A stretch of DNA of 64,000 nt. Source: Olsenella profusa F0195. GTDB taxonomy: Bacteria; Actinomycetota; Coriobacteriia; Coriobacteriales; Atopobiaceae. A program made the translations under genes and the position numbers. The notes beneath the pieces are model-generated. The model saw only the letters and a list, made by a program, of their open reading frames with translations, was not told the DNA's origin and ran no database searches. Of the stretch, positions 31,586 to 47,430 are shown piece by piece (the stretch's first letter is position 1; each line of letters starts with the position of its first letter). The stretch spans positions 1 to 64,000 of the forward strand of contig NZ_AWEZ01000067.1 of the NCBI RefSeq assembly GCF_000468755.1. Reading direction: 5' to 3'.

Positions 31586-34116
31586 CACTCCCCTCGCCTG
31601 AACTTGAACCGGAACCTTGTACCAGCAACGCTCAGGGCTGCCAGAATGGCACCAACCCCAATGAGCAAGGGCGCATGGGAGCCGCCCACCGAGCCAACGA
31701 GGCCGGTGATTGGCACGTCCTGCTTGCTGTTCGTGAAGCTCACCGTCGTGTCGCCCGCGAGCGAGAAGCTCGACTCAACGCCCGTGCCATCGGTCGCGGT
31801 GCCATTGTCAACGGTATAGCTGGCGGAATAGCCATCGGCGTTGGTCTCCTTGATGGTGACGTGGTCGCCAGGCAGCAGTACCTTCCCGTCATCGGGGGCA
31901 ATGCCCTCCTGCTCGCCATCCGCAAGCGATGCCGTCCTCTCGAGGATGGTCTCACCGCCACGTGTGACCGTCACGTCAAAGTCGAACTTCTTGGTCCTGT
32001 CTGACAGATCACCCGTCACGCCCTTCTTGACGGTCAGGGAGGGTATCTCGCGATTCGAGACGATGACCGGCGTGTCAGGATCATCGTGCCGAATCGCGAA
32101 GGTGTTGGTGTCCTGCCCATACACGGTGACGGTGGTGCTGTAGTCGCCTGCGCTCGTGCCCGACGGATACCCGGTCTCCGCAACCGTATAGGTGTCCTCG
32201 AGACGCAGGTTGGTCATGACCTTGCGCTCTCCGGGCCTCAGGTCATACGTCTGGTCATATCCGTTGCTGCTGGTGACGTGAATGGCATAGGTCTGGCTGG
32301 GATCATCACTCGTCACCTCGTTGCCCTGCTTGTCATAGAGCCTCTTCTCCACGACGAGCAGCGTGGGATTGACCTGAGGGATGGGGAACGGGGAATCTTG
32401 GCGGTGCCCCGTCGTATCGATATAGCTAAGCCTGGCGTCGCCATTGGTGGCATACATGCCATCGGTGGGACTGGCATCCAATATGCTGTCATCGACCTCG
32501 ACGCGATAGTGCAGCTCGGCATACTTGACGTCGGGATGACTCGCGTCGATGGGTGTCGTGAGCGTGCCGAGGTCGTCCCAGTGCAGCCTCTTCTCGTTCG
32601 CATCGTAGCTTGCCGTACCCTGCGTGGCGGTGATGTCCGCGATGCTGCCGCCCGGGACGCTGAAGCCCGTCCCCAGGGGATCCGTCACCGATGCATCCTG
32701 CACCGCATCATTGATCCTACCGGCGATATCCTGATAAATCTGACTCAGGTCGGAAGGGCTTGCGGTGTAGCTGTGATTCGGGGTGGCAATGTCCTGGAGG
32801 ATCCCCGTCCCCCTGGGGCCGGCCTCCAGGGCGATCGTCCACATGGTGGACCCGTCGTCCTTGGCAAAGCCAGACTCGGCTATCGCGCTGTTGCCATTGT
32901 TGTAGCGTGCCTCACGTCCTCTGTACCAGCCATACTGCTGTGTCAAGGTACCACCGTTGCCCACTCTTGACGTGTGGTCGAACTGTCCTTCTGGCACCGC
33001 CGTAGAGGTCTCGTAGTGCCCGCCGACGGCAGTCAGGTAGTCGTTTGGGCTAAGGATCCCATAGCTGTACGTCGGCTCGCCGTCGGACAGCAGCACGATG
33101 TTCTTGATATCAGCCGTCGAGCTGGCAAGCAGCTGCCTCGCCCGGTAGATACCCGCCTGGGTAAAGGTGCCGCCGTTGGCGCGGAGGCCATTGATGGCCC
33201 TCTTGAGGGCGGCGGCGTCATTCGTCAGCTCCTGGTTGGTCTTGACAACGGAGTCGTAGGAGACCACCGCAATGTGCGTGTTGCTGCCACCACCGTTGGA
33301 CAGCAGCGTGTCGACGAAGCTGTTGGCCGCCTCCCGTGCCTCCTCGATACGATAGTTGTCCCGCATGCTGCCCGAGGTGTCGATGACGAGGACGATGTCA
33401 CTCGTCTTCCTCGAGTCCTTGCCCTCCACGCGCAGGGTCACGTCCCATGTGTTGACCATACCCGGAACTGGCGTGGCCGTCTTGAAGAGCATGACCTCGC
33501 CCGGGCTCTGGGGATGGTCGGTCCCTATGGTGGGACCTGTTGGCGAGTTGCCTCTCATAAGCTGGGCGTTCAGGCGGTTGCGCAAGCCATTGCCGGTGCC
33601 AAAGCCAGGCGCGGTGGGTGCACTGTAGTTGTCCGGAAGCCCTGTGGACGATTCGGGACCCGTGAGGTGGTCGAGGTTCTCCCCCTTCGTGGGATCGGAA
33701 TCATCGACCGTACCCCGTCCGTCAGCGGTGTCAGTCCCCTTGGCGTCGGCATTGGTCCCATCCGCGGCCACGGCCTTGAAGTTCGCGACATACGCGGCCG
33801 TCTTCTTGGGAGGTGTGAAGGTAGCGTCGGTGCTCACCTCCTTGCCATCGCACGTCCAGTCAACGAATGCGTAGCCATCGGAGGGCCTGGCGGTAACCGC
33901 AGCCACATCGCTGGCATCTCCAACGGCAAATGTCTGAGTCAGGGCGTCCTGTGGATCCAGCGTGCCGCCCTCGCCAGCCGTAAACGTGATGGTCACTGTT
34001 CCCGACGTGGCATCCTCAGCATACGTCCTCACGGTGGCACCACGTGCCATCGCGAAGCATGCCACGAGAACGATCGCGGTCAGAGTTATCCAGACCTTGG
34101 CAAACCTCTTTCTCAT
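31585..34116 (-). CDS. Large VWA-domain pilus tip adhesin
   Basis: Secreted, wall-linked adhesin of 843 residues, first gene of the pilus operon. A signal peptide is followed by an InlB-type bacterial repeat (FTAGEGGTLDP to FKAVA). Next is a low-complexity linker, then a von Willebrand A domain with the MIDAS motif VIDTSGSM (about 244-251) and the VVLLSDGEPTYSYG strand. Two Spy0128-like isopeptide domains and a VPITG sorting signal with a hydrophobic helix and basic tail complete it. VWA tip proteins of Gram-positive pili bind host matrix; the ligand here is unknown. ATG 34116 follows GAGAGG. Confidence 0.85.
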   Translation of the reverse strand: MRKRFAKVWITLTAIVLVACFAMARGATVRTYAEDATSGTVTITFTAGEGGTLDPQDALTQTFAVGDASDVAAVTARPSDGYAFVDWTCDGKEVSTDATFTPPKKTAAYVANFKAVAADGTNADAKGTDTADGRGTVDDSDPTKGENLDHLTGPESSTGLPDNYSAPTAPGFGTGNGLRNRLNAQLMRGNSPTGPTIGTDHPQSPGEVMLFKTATPVPGMVNTWDVTLRVEGKDSRKTSDIVLVIDTSGSMRDNYRIEEAREAANSFVDTLLSNGGGSNTHIAVVSYDSVVKTNQELTNDAAALKRAINGLRANGGTFTQAGIYRARQLLASSTADIKNIVLLSDGEPTYSYGILSPNDYLTAVGGHYETSTAVPEGQFDHTSRVGNGGTLTQQYGWYRGREARYNNGNSAIAESGFAKDDGSTMWTIALEAGPRGTGILQDIATPNHSYTASPSDLSQIYQDIAGRINDAVQDASVTDPLGTGFSVPGGSIADITATQGTASYDANEKRLHWDDLGTLTTPIDASHPDVKYAELHYRVEVDDSILDASPTDGMYATNGDARLSYIDTTGHRQDSPFPIPQVNPTLLVVEKRLYDKQGNEVTSDDPSQTYAIHVTSSNGYDQTYDLRPGERKVMTNLRLEDTYTVAETGYPSGTSAGDYSTTVTVYGQDTNTFAIRHDDPDTPVIVSNREIPSLTVKKGVTGDLSDRTKKFDFDVTVTRGGETILERTASLADGEQEGIAPDDGKVLLPGDHVTIKETNADGYSASYTVDNGTATDGTGVESSFSLAGDTTVSFTNSKQDVPITGLVGSVGGSHAPLLIGVGAILAALSVAGTRFRFKFRRGE

Positions 34117-34260
34117 CACTGCAACCTCTCGTTTGGCTACGTCCTAGCCCGTACGCCCGTGTGAGATGACTTTAGAAACCTTAAAGAACGTGCCACGAAC
34201 CAATGTCGAGCATATGCGGTTGGCCATTGCATTCCGCCGCTCAATCACCCAGCTCTAATT

Positions 34261-34266
34261 ACCATA
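34261..34266 (-). promoter_or_regulatory. Candidate extended -10 of the pilus operon
   Basis: On the minus strand TGTTATGGT contains TATGGT (34266-34261) with an upstream TG, about 145 bases before the VWA adhesin start, in the AT-rich stretch 34230-34330. No good -35. The AAAAAAACG run upstream may help. Confidence 0.3.
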
Positions 34267-34433
34267 ACAGATACCTCAATTATTTCTTTGCGAAACCTTG
34301 CGTTTTTTTGCTCACAACCGTTCGCGTTGGCACTCGCTTCGTACATAGCTACCCCCTCTACCCCATAGGGCGCATGTTGGTGGATAGAATACGGAGGATG
34401 CACGAGTCCCCTTCGTATGCCGCGCGGCGGCAT

Positions 34434-34609
34434 GGGAGCGAAATGGCCCCAAGTGCGTGCCCAGGCACGTGCCCATGGCACGTCGACGACGTCCACGGAT
34501 GACAAAGGCCCAGGATTGGGATTCGCGAAGGCGCCAGATGGCCCCCGGTTTCCCTGTGAGCTTGCCTTGCGCCCTGACGTCGGGACGCACTTGAGGCCAT
34601 TTCGCTCCC
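34434..34609. repeat. Palindromic element E, rpoC side of the pilus locus
   Basis: A 176-bp element with inverted ends at 34434-34462 and 34582-34609, differing by one substitution and one extra base. The interior contains GTCCACGGATGACAAAGGC, CCAGGATTGGGATT and GGCGCCAGATGGC, in the same orientation as element C. It lies between the rpoC terminator and the pilus operon promoter. Confidence 0.75.
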
Positions 34610-34800
34610 TCGAGAGCATCATGACCATCCGCATAGCGGATGGTCTGCCCTTGGCTGGGGCACGACCCTTCGGGGCCGACGACCCGGACGATCACCGTGC
34701 CAGAGGGTGAAGCCTTCTGCCATATGACGGGAGTCCATCGGCCGAATGGGTGGACCTGCATGCCGCGCGAAGGGCGCGCGGCACAGGGCTGGGGCCCTGT

Positions 34801-34842
34801 ATGAAGGTCGGGCCCCCACCGCACTGCGATGGGGGCCCGACC
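34801..34842 (-). terminator. Terminator after rpoC
   Basis: On the minus strand GGTCGGGCCCCCA (34842-34830) pairs perfectly with TGGGGGCCCGACC (34818-34806) around an 11-base loop, followed by TTCAT. It begins 37 bases after the rpoC stop. The 13-bp stem compensates for the short T-run. Confidence 0.75.
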
Positions 34843-34878
34843 TGCTGACTCCTTGCGGCGATACCACCTGTAGGGGAC

Positions 34879-39321
<4,443 letters not shown>

Positions 39322-39326
39322 GTTCG

Positions 39327-42821
<3,495 letters not shown>

Positions 42822-42849
42822 CAGACACTTCCTCCTTAGACGAGTGACC

Positions 42850-42863
42850 GCGACGATCGTCGC
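42850..42863. promoter_or_regulatory. Perfect 14-bp palindrome in the rpoB leader
   Basis: GCGACGATCGTCGC lies between the rpoBC promoter and the rpoB start (29 bases before it). It could be a regulator site or an RNA hairpin; no family assignment is possible by eye. Confidence 0.35.
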
Positions 42864-42894
42864 ACCCATATGGCGTCAGTCATCGCAAACTAAT

Positions 42895-42923
42895 AAAGTA
42901 TCGGAATGGAGGGGGTTGGTCAA
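42895..42923 (-). promoter_or_regulatory. Promoter of rpoBC
   Basis: On the minus strand TTGACC (42923-42918) and TACTTT (42900-42895) are 17 bases apart. It lies 74 bases before the rpoB GTG. The rplJL unit ends with a terminator about 235 bases upstream, so rpoBC appears to be an independent unit. Confidence 0.75.
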
Positions 42924-43156
42924 CGATTGGGGCTTGACATCGTCCAGAAAATACATTATGAGGCCAGCGGCCAGATAATCCTGCGGAAACGCCTTCTCGT
43001 TTGTGTGCGGGATGTGTGCTCGCGAGCCATGGTTCGTGCTGGTATGTGACTGCGGGGGAGCAGGGCGCAGGGAGGGTGTGCGGCGCTCGGACGTGCCGTT
43101 CCGGCATTCCTGTAGGACCGTCCATGCGGGCCCGCCTCGTTCCTGCGCCGCGGCAT

Positions 43157-43184
43157 GGGAAGGGGCCGAGCTGGGCTCGGCCCC
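43157..43184 (-). terminator. Terminator after rplL
   Basis: On the minus strand GGGGCCGAGC (43184-43175) pairs with GCTCGGCCCC (43171-43162) around a three-base loop, followed by TTCCCATG. It is 42 bases after the rplL stop. It may be partly read through into rpoBC. The stretch 42924-43156 holds no gene. Confidence 0.7.
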
Positions 43185-43225
43185 CGAGCGCGCAACGATG
43201 GCACGCCGAGCTCTGAGAAAACGAG

Positions 43226-43606
43226 CTACTTGAGGGTGACCTCGGCGCCGGCCTCCTCGAGCTGCCTCTTGGCATCCTCGGCATCGTCTTTCTTGGCACC
43301 CTCGATGAGGACCTTGGGAGCGCTCTCGACGGCCTCCTTGGCCTCCTTGAGGCCAAGGCTGGTGAGGGAGCGAACGACCTTGATGACGGCGATCTTGTTG
43401 GAGCCGAAGGAGGTCAGCTCGACGTCGAAGTTGGTCTTCTCCTCCTCGGCGGGGGCGGTGCCGTCGGCTGCGGGGGCGGCGGCAACGGCAACGGGAGCGG
43501 CGGCGGAGACGCCGAAGACGTCCTCCAGCTCGTGAACGAGCTCGGAAAGCTCGAGGGCGGGCATCTCCTTGAGGGTCTCGATGATCTCATCCTTGGTGAC
43601 GGCCAT
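43226..43606 (-). CDS. rplL: 50S ribosomal protein L7/L12
   Basis: Stalk protein that recruits elongation factors. It has 126 residues with an N-terminal dimerisation helix ([18 protein letters not shown]), an Ala/Pro-rich hinge ([13 protein letters not shown]), and a C-terminal factor-binding domain ([20 protein letters not shown]). It follows rplJ by 72 bases. Confidence 0.97.
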   Translation of the reverse strand: MAVTKDEIIETLKEMPALELSELVHELEDVFGVSAAAPVAVAAAPAADGTAPAEEEKTNFDVELTSFGSNKIAVIKVVRSLTSLGLKEAKEAVESAPKVLIEGAKKDDAEDAKRQLEEAGAEVTLK

Positions 43607-43678
43607 GTCAATTCTCCTTTGTCAGGGGCGCCCTTGTGACGCCCATTCCGATTCGGTGCGGTAGTGCGGGGGCCTGAC

Positions 43679-44197
43679 CTAGGCGGCCTCCCTCTGGTCG
43701 GCCACGGCGGACAGCGCAGTGACCAGGCCACGCGCAGGGCCGGCGGCAACCTGTGCGATGCCGGAAAGCGGGCTTGCCATGACGAAGACCAGCTCGGCAA
43801 GAAGCTCGTCGCGGCTCTTGAGCTCCGCGTAGGCCTTGGCATCCTCGGCAGAGAGAGCCTTGCCATCGGCGATGGCGCCAACCCACTCGATCTTGTGGAG
43901 GGCTTCGGACTGCCTCTTGATGACCTTGGCCGCCTCGACGGGATCGTTGTCATAGAAGACATAGGCGCAGGTGCCCACCATGTTCTCGATCTCGGGAAGC
44001 TCTGCGCTCCTCAGCGCGATCTTGACGATGTTGTTCTTGTACACCTTCATGTGCGCACCGGCCTTCATGAGGCTGCGGCGGAGCTCCTGGGTCTCCTTCA
44101 CGGTGAGACCACGGTAGTCGATCACGAACATGCCCTTGGAACTCTCGAGGGACTCGCCGATCTTCTCCAGCATGGAGACGTTGCTCTTGTTTGGCAT
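43679..44197 (-). CDS. rplJ: 50S ribosomal protein L10
   Basis: Base of the L7/L12 stalk. From ATG 44197 (GGAGG upstream) the product has 172 residues starting MPNKSNVSMLEKIGESLESS. It has VIDYRGLTVKETQELRRSLM and a C-terminal helix that binds L7/L12 dimers. The open frame upstream is not conserved. It is transcribed from its own promoter; the long leader may be the L10 autoregulatory target. Confidence 0.96.
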   Translation of the reverse strand: MPNKSNVSMLEKIGESLESSKGMFVIDYRGLTVKETQELRRSLMKAGAHMKVYKNNIVKIALRSAELPEIENMVGTCAYVFYDNDPVEAAKVIKRQSEALHKIEWVGAIADGKALSAEDAKAYAELKSRDELLAELVFVMASPLSGIAQVAAGPARGLVTALSAVADQREAA

Positions 44198-44402
44198 GAA
44201 ATACACCTCCCTGTCTGCGCTCGGGCACGAGCCGCCGACGCGGGCGGACCTTCGCACGAAGGACCCCGCCTGGCGCGCAGCCAAAGCGGGGTCCAAGAGA
44301 CAAGTCTGAGACCACCTCGGCAGGCGGGTTCCCCCTTTGAGCCTTGCGGCACCGGCTGTCTTTGGCAGCGGACGTGCTGTTTGTACATCGCCCTTTCGGA
44401 CG
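44198..44402 (-). promoter_or_regulatory. Probable L10 (rplJL) leader
   Basis: About 205 bases between the inferred start of transcription and rplJ. It contains GGACCCCGC (44294-44286 minus) paired with GCGGGGTCC (44269-44261) and a small CTTCG / CGAAG hairpin next to it (44260-44250). L10 leaders autoregulate rplJL by binding L10-L12 to such a structured leader. This one is assigned by position and structure, not by a matched consensus. Confidence 0.45.
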
Positions 44403-44408
44403 GGGGAC

Positions 44409-44437
44409 ATTGTTGCAGAGTTGCGGGCATACGTCAA
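44409..44437 (-). promoter_or_regulatory. Promoter of rplJL
   Basis: On the minus strand TTGACG (44437-44432) and AACAAT (44414-44409) are exactly 17 bases apart. It lies downstream of the terminator that closes rplKA, consistent with a separate rplJL unit. Confidence 0.65.
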
Positions 44438-44542
44438 GGCTCGCCATCCCCATACCTGGAAGGCTCTGTGGCAGCTCCTCACAGTCCGCAGGCGCGTCAC
44501 GGGACGCCTGCCACTCCCTCTCCCTCCCCTGGCCACCGCTGA

Positions 44543-44572
44543 CGAGCTTCGGCGGTGGAGCGCCGAAGCTCG
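44543..44572. repeat. Perfect 12-bp hairpin in the rplA-rplJ gap
   Basis: CGAGCTTCGGCG (44543-44554) and CGCCGAAGCTCG (44561-44572) form a perfect stem with a six-base loop, followed by no T-run on either strand. The surrounding 44440-44787 holds no recognisable gene. It could be part of a small RNA or a palindromic repeat. Confidence 0.4.
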
Positions 44573-44787
44573 CGGACTCCGGGGGCTCACGCCCGCATGG
44601 CATGAGTCGCGCCGCATCATGAATGGATCCGCCTCGCCCATGGAGACGCGTGTCATGCGAAGGGGAAGGTCTCGGCGGAGGCGCCGACTGACCGATGCCC
44701 TTGATGACCCGACCTCGCGGTGGGCACGGGGATCGGTTCTGAGCGCGCTCGTCGACAGGCCCGTAGGCCGTGGCGGCTCCAAGACGC

Positions 44788-44848
44788 GCGTTGGATTGAG
44801 GCTGCCCCACGTTTGCCCAGTTGGGAAATCTCACGCTCAATCCAACGC
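44788..44848. repeat. 61-bp stretch with 13-bp perfect inverted ends
   Basis: GCGTTGGATTGAG (44788-44800) and CTCAATCCAACGC (44836-44848) enclose 35 bases. It lies just downstream of the rplA terminator on the minus strand. It may be a miniature palindromic repeat. Confidence 0.4.
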
Positions 44849-44856
44849 ACACGTAC

Positions 44857-44889
44857 AAAAAGGTGTCCCGGCCTTCAGGCCGGGACACC
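44857..44889 (-). terminator. Strong terminator after rplA
   Basis: On the minus strand GGTGTCCCGGCC (44889-44878) pairs perfectly with GGCCGGGACACC (44873-44862) around a four-base loop, followed by TTTTTGT. It starts three bases after the rplA stop. It separates rplKA from rplJL. Confidence 0.88.
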
Positions 44890-44892
44890 CTG

Positions 44893-45597
44893 CTACTCGG
44901 CGAGGAAGTCGCGGGTGACGAAGGGGTCAATCCTGACGCCCGGACCCATCGTGGAGGACACGGAGATGGACCTGACGTAGCGGCCCTTGGCGCTGGAGGG
45001 CTTCACGCGGAGAATCTCGGTGTAGAGGGCCGCGTAGTTCTCCACGAGCTGCTCGACGGGGAAGGAGGCCTTGCCCAGGGGCACGTGGCAGATGCCATAA
45101 CGATCGGCGCGATACTCCACGCGGCCGGCCTTGAGCTCGCCGACCATCTTCTCGACATCCATGGTGACGGTACCGAGCTTGGGGTTGGGCATGAGGCCAC
45201 GGGGGCCAAGGATGCGACCAAGACGACCGACCTTGCCCATGAGATTGGGCGTGGCAATGACGGCATCAAAGTCAATGTTGCCAGCCTGAACCTCGGCAAC
45301 GAGGTCGTCAGAGCCCACGATGTCCGCGCCGGCGGCCTTGGCCTCGTCGGCCTTGGTGCCCTCGGCGAAGACGGCCACGCGCACGTTCTTGCCGGTTCCG
45401 TTGGGCAGGCTGATGGAGCCACGGACGTTCTGGTCGGCCTTGCGGGTGTCGACGCCCAAGCGGATGGAGGCCTCGATGGTCTCGTCAAATGCGGCGGACG
45501 CAAGCTCCTTGACGAGCGCAAGTGCCGCCTTGGGGGCAAGGGCGTCCCTCTCGACCTTGGCCGCAGCCGCGTTGTACTTCTTTCCATGCCTTGCCAT
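44893..45597 (-). CDS. rplA: 50S ribosomal protein L1
   Basis: Mobile L1-stalk protein and usual repressor of the rplKA operon. From ATG 45597 (GAGGAGG upstream) the product has 234 residues starting [18 protein letters not shown]. It has [20 protein letters not shown] and [15 protein letters not shown], the L1 signature. The frame remains open upstream without similarity. Confidence 0.96.
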   Translation of the reverse strand: MARHGKKYNAAAAKVERDALAPKAALALVKELASAAFDETIEASIRLGVDTRKADQNVRGSISLPNGTGKNVRVAVFAEGTKADEAKAAGADIVGSDDLVAEVQAGNIDFDAVIATPNLMGKVGRLGRILGPRGLMPNPKLGTVTMDVEKMVGELKAGRVEYRADRYGICHVPLGKASFPVEQLVENYAALYTEILRVKPSSAKGRYVRSISVSSTMGPGVRIDPFVTRDFLAE

Positions 45598-45737
45598 ACT
45601 ACGTACCTCCTCTAGGTAGTTGCGAGGTGAACGGGCTGGCCACCCTCCCTCGATCTCAATGGCACTCCACCAGTTTCCAACGTTTGCCACTGCCGAGCCG
45701 TGGGAACCATCGCCAAGTAGCGGCGGCAGAAACCGAT

Positions 45738-45803
45738 GGGTGCATCCCCTTGTCCTCGGCGAAATCCATGAAATGCTTGAGCCGAGGACAAGGGGATGCA
45801 CCC
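45738..45803. repeat. 23-bp perfect inverted repeat between rplK and rplA
   Basis: The arm 45738-45760 (starting GGGTGCATCCCC, ending CCTCGGC) is exactly inverted at 45781-45803, with 20 bases between. The right arm also overlaps an alternative hairpin, GCACCCC-CGAA-GGGGTGC (45799-45816). The two structures are mutually exclusive in an RNA. It lies in the 223-base gap of a normally tight gene pair. Confidence 0.65.
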
Positions 45804-45820
45804 CCGAAGGGGTGCGTGCG

Positions 45821-46249
45821 CTACTCGGCGATGGTGACGCCCATGGAGCGGGCGGTGCCGGCAACGATCCTCTTGGCCGCCTCGATGTCGTTGGCATTGA
45901 GGTCGGGCATCTTGATCTCGGCGATCTTGGTGAGCTGCTCCTGGGAGAGCTGCCCCACCTTGTCGCGCTGGGGCACGCCGGAACCGCTCTTGAGCTTGAG
46001 CTCCTTCTTGATGAGCTGGGCCGCCGGAGGGGTCTTGGTGACGAAGTCGAAGGAGCGATCCTCGTAGACCGTGATCTCCACGGGGATGATGTCGCCGGCC
46101 TTGTCCTGCGTGGCCGCATTGAAGGCCTGGCAGAACTGCATGATGTTGACCTGAGCGGCACTGAGGGCGGGGCCCACGGGAGGCGCGGGGTTGGCCTGGC
46201 CGGCGGGAATCTGGAGCTTGATGAAGTGGACGACCTGCTTTGCTGGCAT
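45821..46249 (-). CDS. rplK: 50S ribosomal protein L11
   Basis: Binds the GTPase-associated centre of 23S rRNA; target of thiostrepton and needed for RelA activation. From ATG 46249 (GGAG upstream) the product has 142 residues with [19 protein letters not shown] and the C-terminal [20 protein letters not shown]. It follows nusG as usual. Confidence 0.96.
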   Translation of the reverse strand: MPAKQVVHFIKLQIPAGQANPAPPVGPALSAAQVNIMQFCQAFNAATQDKAGDIIPVEITVYEDRSFDFVTKTPPAAQLIKKELKLKSGSGVPQRDKVGQLSQEQLTKIAEIKMPDLNANDIEAAKRIVAGTARSMGVTIAE

Positions 46250-46289
46250 CGTGTGTCTCCTTGAAGCGAACGTTTGCGATCTATCGTGT

Positions 46290-46326
46290 CTGTTCCGAGA
46301 AGCAATCCTCACCGATTACGGAACAG
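46290..46326 (-). promoter_or_regulatory. Hairpin before rplK
   Basis: CTGTTCCG (46290-46297) and CGGAACAG (46319-46326) pair with a 21-base loop in the 88 bases between nusG and rplK. It may be the L1 feedback site or a processing signal; no rRNA mimicry was checked. Confidence 0.3.
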
Positions 46327-46337
46327 GGGGTTGTGGG

Positions 46338-46883
46338 CTAGGCGATCTGTGTCACCTGGTCGAGCGTGAGCTCCACTGGGGTCTCGCGACCGAAGATCAT
46401 GAGCATGACCCTGACCTTGCCCGCCTCGGGCATGACCTCGGACACCTGGCCATCAAAGTCGGCCAAGGGGCCACTCACGACCTTGACGGACATACCAGCC
46501 TCAAGGTCGGTCGTGGTGGCGCGCTTAGGCTCCCGCACGCCCGACGGGTTGGTGCGGCGCATGATCTTGTTGAACTCGGAGCGGCGCAGGGGGACGGGCT
46601 TGCCGTCCACGCCCACGAAGCCCGTCACGCCGGGGGTGTTACGCACGACCACCCAGCTGTTGTCATCCAGCTCCATGCGTACGAGCACGTAGCCGGGGAA
46701 GACCTTAACGTCCTTCGTCTCGCGCTTGCCACCATTCTTGATCTCGGTGACCTCCTCGGTGGGAACCTGGATGTCTACGATCTGGTCCTCCATGCCGTAG
46801 GTCTCGATGCGATGCTCGAGGTCGTTCTTGACCTTGTTCTCATAGCCTGAGTAGGTGTGAACCACATACCAGCGCTTAGCCAT
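46338..46883 (-). CDS. nusG: Transcription elongation/termination factor NusG
   Basis: Bridges RNA polymerase clamp and Rho or ribosome. It has 181 residues with the NGN domain (RWYVVHTYSGYENKVKNDLE, VFPGYVLVRM) and a KOW domain (GMSVKVVSGPLADFDGQVSE). It follows secE by seven bases. Confidence 0.97.
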   Translation of the reverse strand: MAKRWYVVHTYSGYENKVKNDLEHRIETYGMEDQIVDIQVPTEEVTEIKNGGKRETKDVKVFPGYVLVRMELDDNSWVVVRNTPGVTGFVGVDGKPVPLRRSEFNKIMRRTNPSGVREPKRATTTDLEAGMSVKVVSGPLADFDGQVSEVMPEAGKVRVMLMIFGRETPVELTLDQVTQIA

Positions 46884-46890
46884 CGTGCCC

Positions 46891-47268
46891 TTACCCCCTC
46901 AGCTTTGTGAATTGGAACATGAGATTGAGGAAGCCCGTATCGACAAGCCATACGACGGCACCCACGACGACAAGCGCCACGATGACGGCCACGGAATAGT
47001 TGGTAAGCTCGGATCTTGAGGGCCAGGACACACGACGAAGCTCGCTCCCCACCGCACCAAGATACGTGCGTATGCGACCCTTCCTCCTGGGCGCCTCCTT
47101 GCCGCCTTTGGCGGAGCCAGCCGCGAGGCTCTTGCCCTCGGACGTGGCGACCCTCTTGGAGCCCTTGGACTCATCGGAAGTAGCGGCAGCCTCCTGTGCC
47201 TCGCGTGCGACACGCTCCCGTTGGCGCGCTTGACGGGCACTCCTCCTCTGTCGCTCTTTCTTTGCCAT
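46891..47268 (-). CDS. secE: Protein translocase subunit SecE
   Basis: Clamps the two halves of SecY in the membrane. It has 125 residues: a long, basic then Ser/Ala-rich cytosolic N-terminus, the conserved amphipathic segment VGSELRRVSWPSRSEL, and a single transmembrane helix (about 92-112). It lies between tRNA-Trp and nusG, the usual actinobacterial arrangement. Confidence 0.95.
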   Translation of the reverse strand: MAKKERQRRSARQARQRERVAREAQEAAATSDESKGSKRVATSEGKSLAAGSAKGGKEAPRRKGRIRTYLGAVGSELRRVSWPSRSELTNYSVAVIVALVVVGAVVWLVDTGFLNLMFQFTKLRG

Positions 47269-47340
47269 CCCTCACCCCTCTTGGATGTCCCTCTTCAGTG
47301 AAACCGGCAAGCCCCAAGGGGGATTGCCGGTGGTGTTAGC

Positions 47341-47416
47341 TGGCACGCCAGGAAGGACTCGAACCCTCAACACTCGGTTTTGGAGACCGATGCTCTACCA
47401 ATTGAACTACTGGCGT
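47341..47416 (-). tRNA. tRNA-Trp (anticodon CCA)
   Basis: The acceptor stem ACGCCAG/CTGGCGT, anticodon stem-loop with CTCCAAA, and T-arm GGTTCGAGTCC can all be folded. The 3' CCA is encoded (47343-47341). It lies between rpmG and secE in the same direction and is presumably co-transcribed. Confidence 0.95.
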
Positions 47417-47430
47417 ATACAGACCCCATT

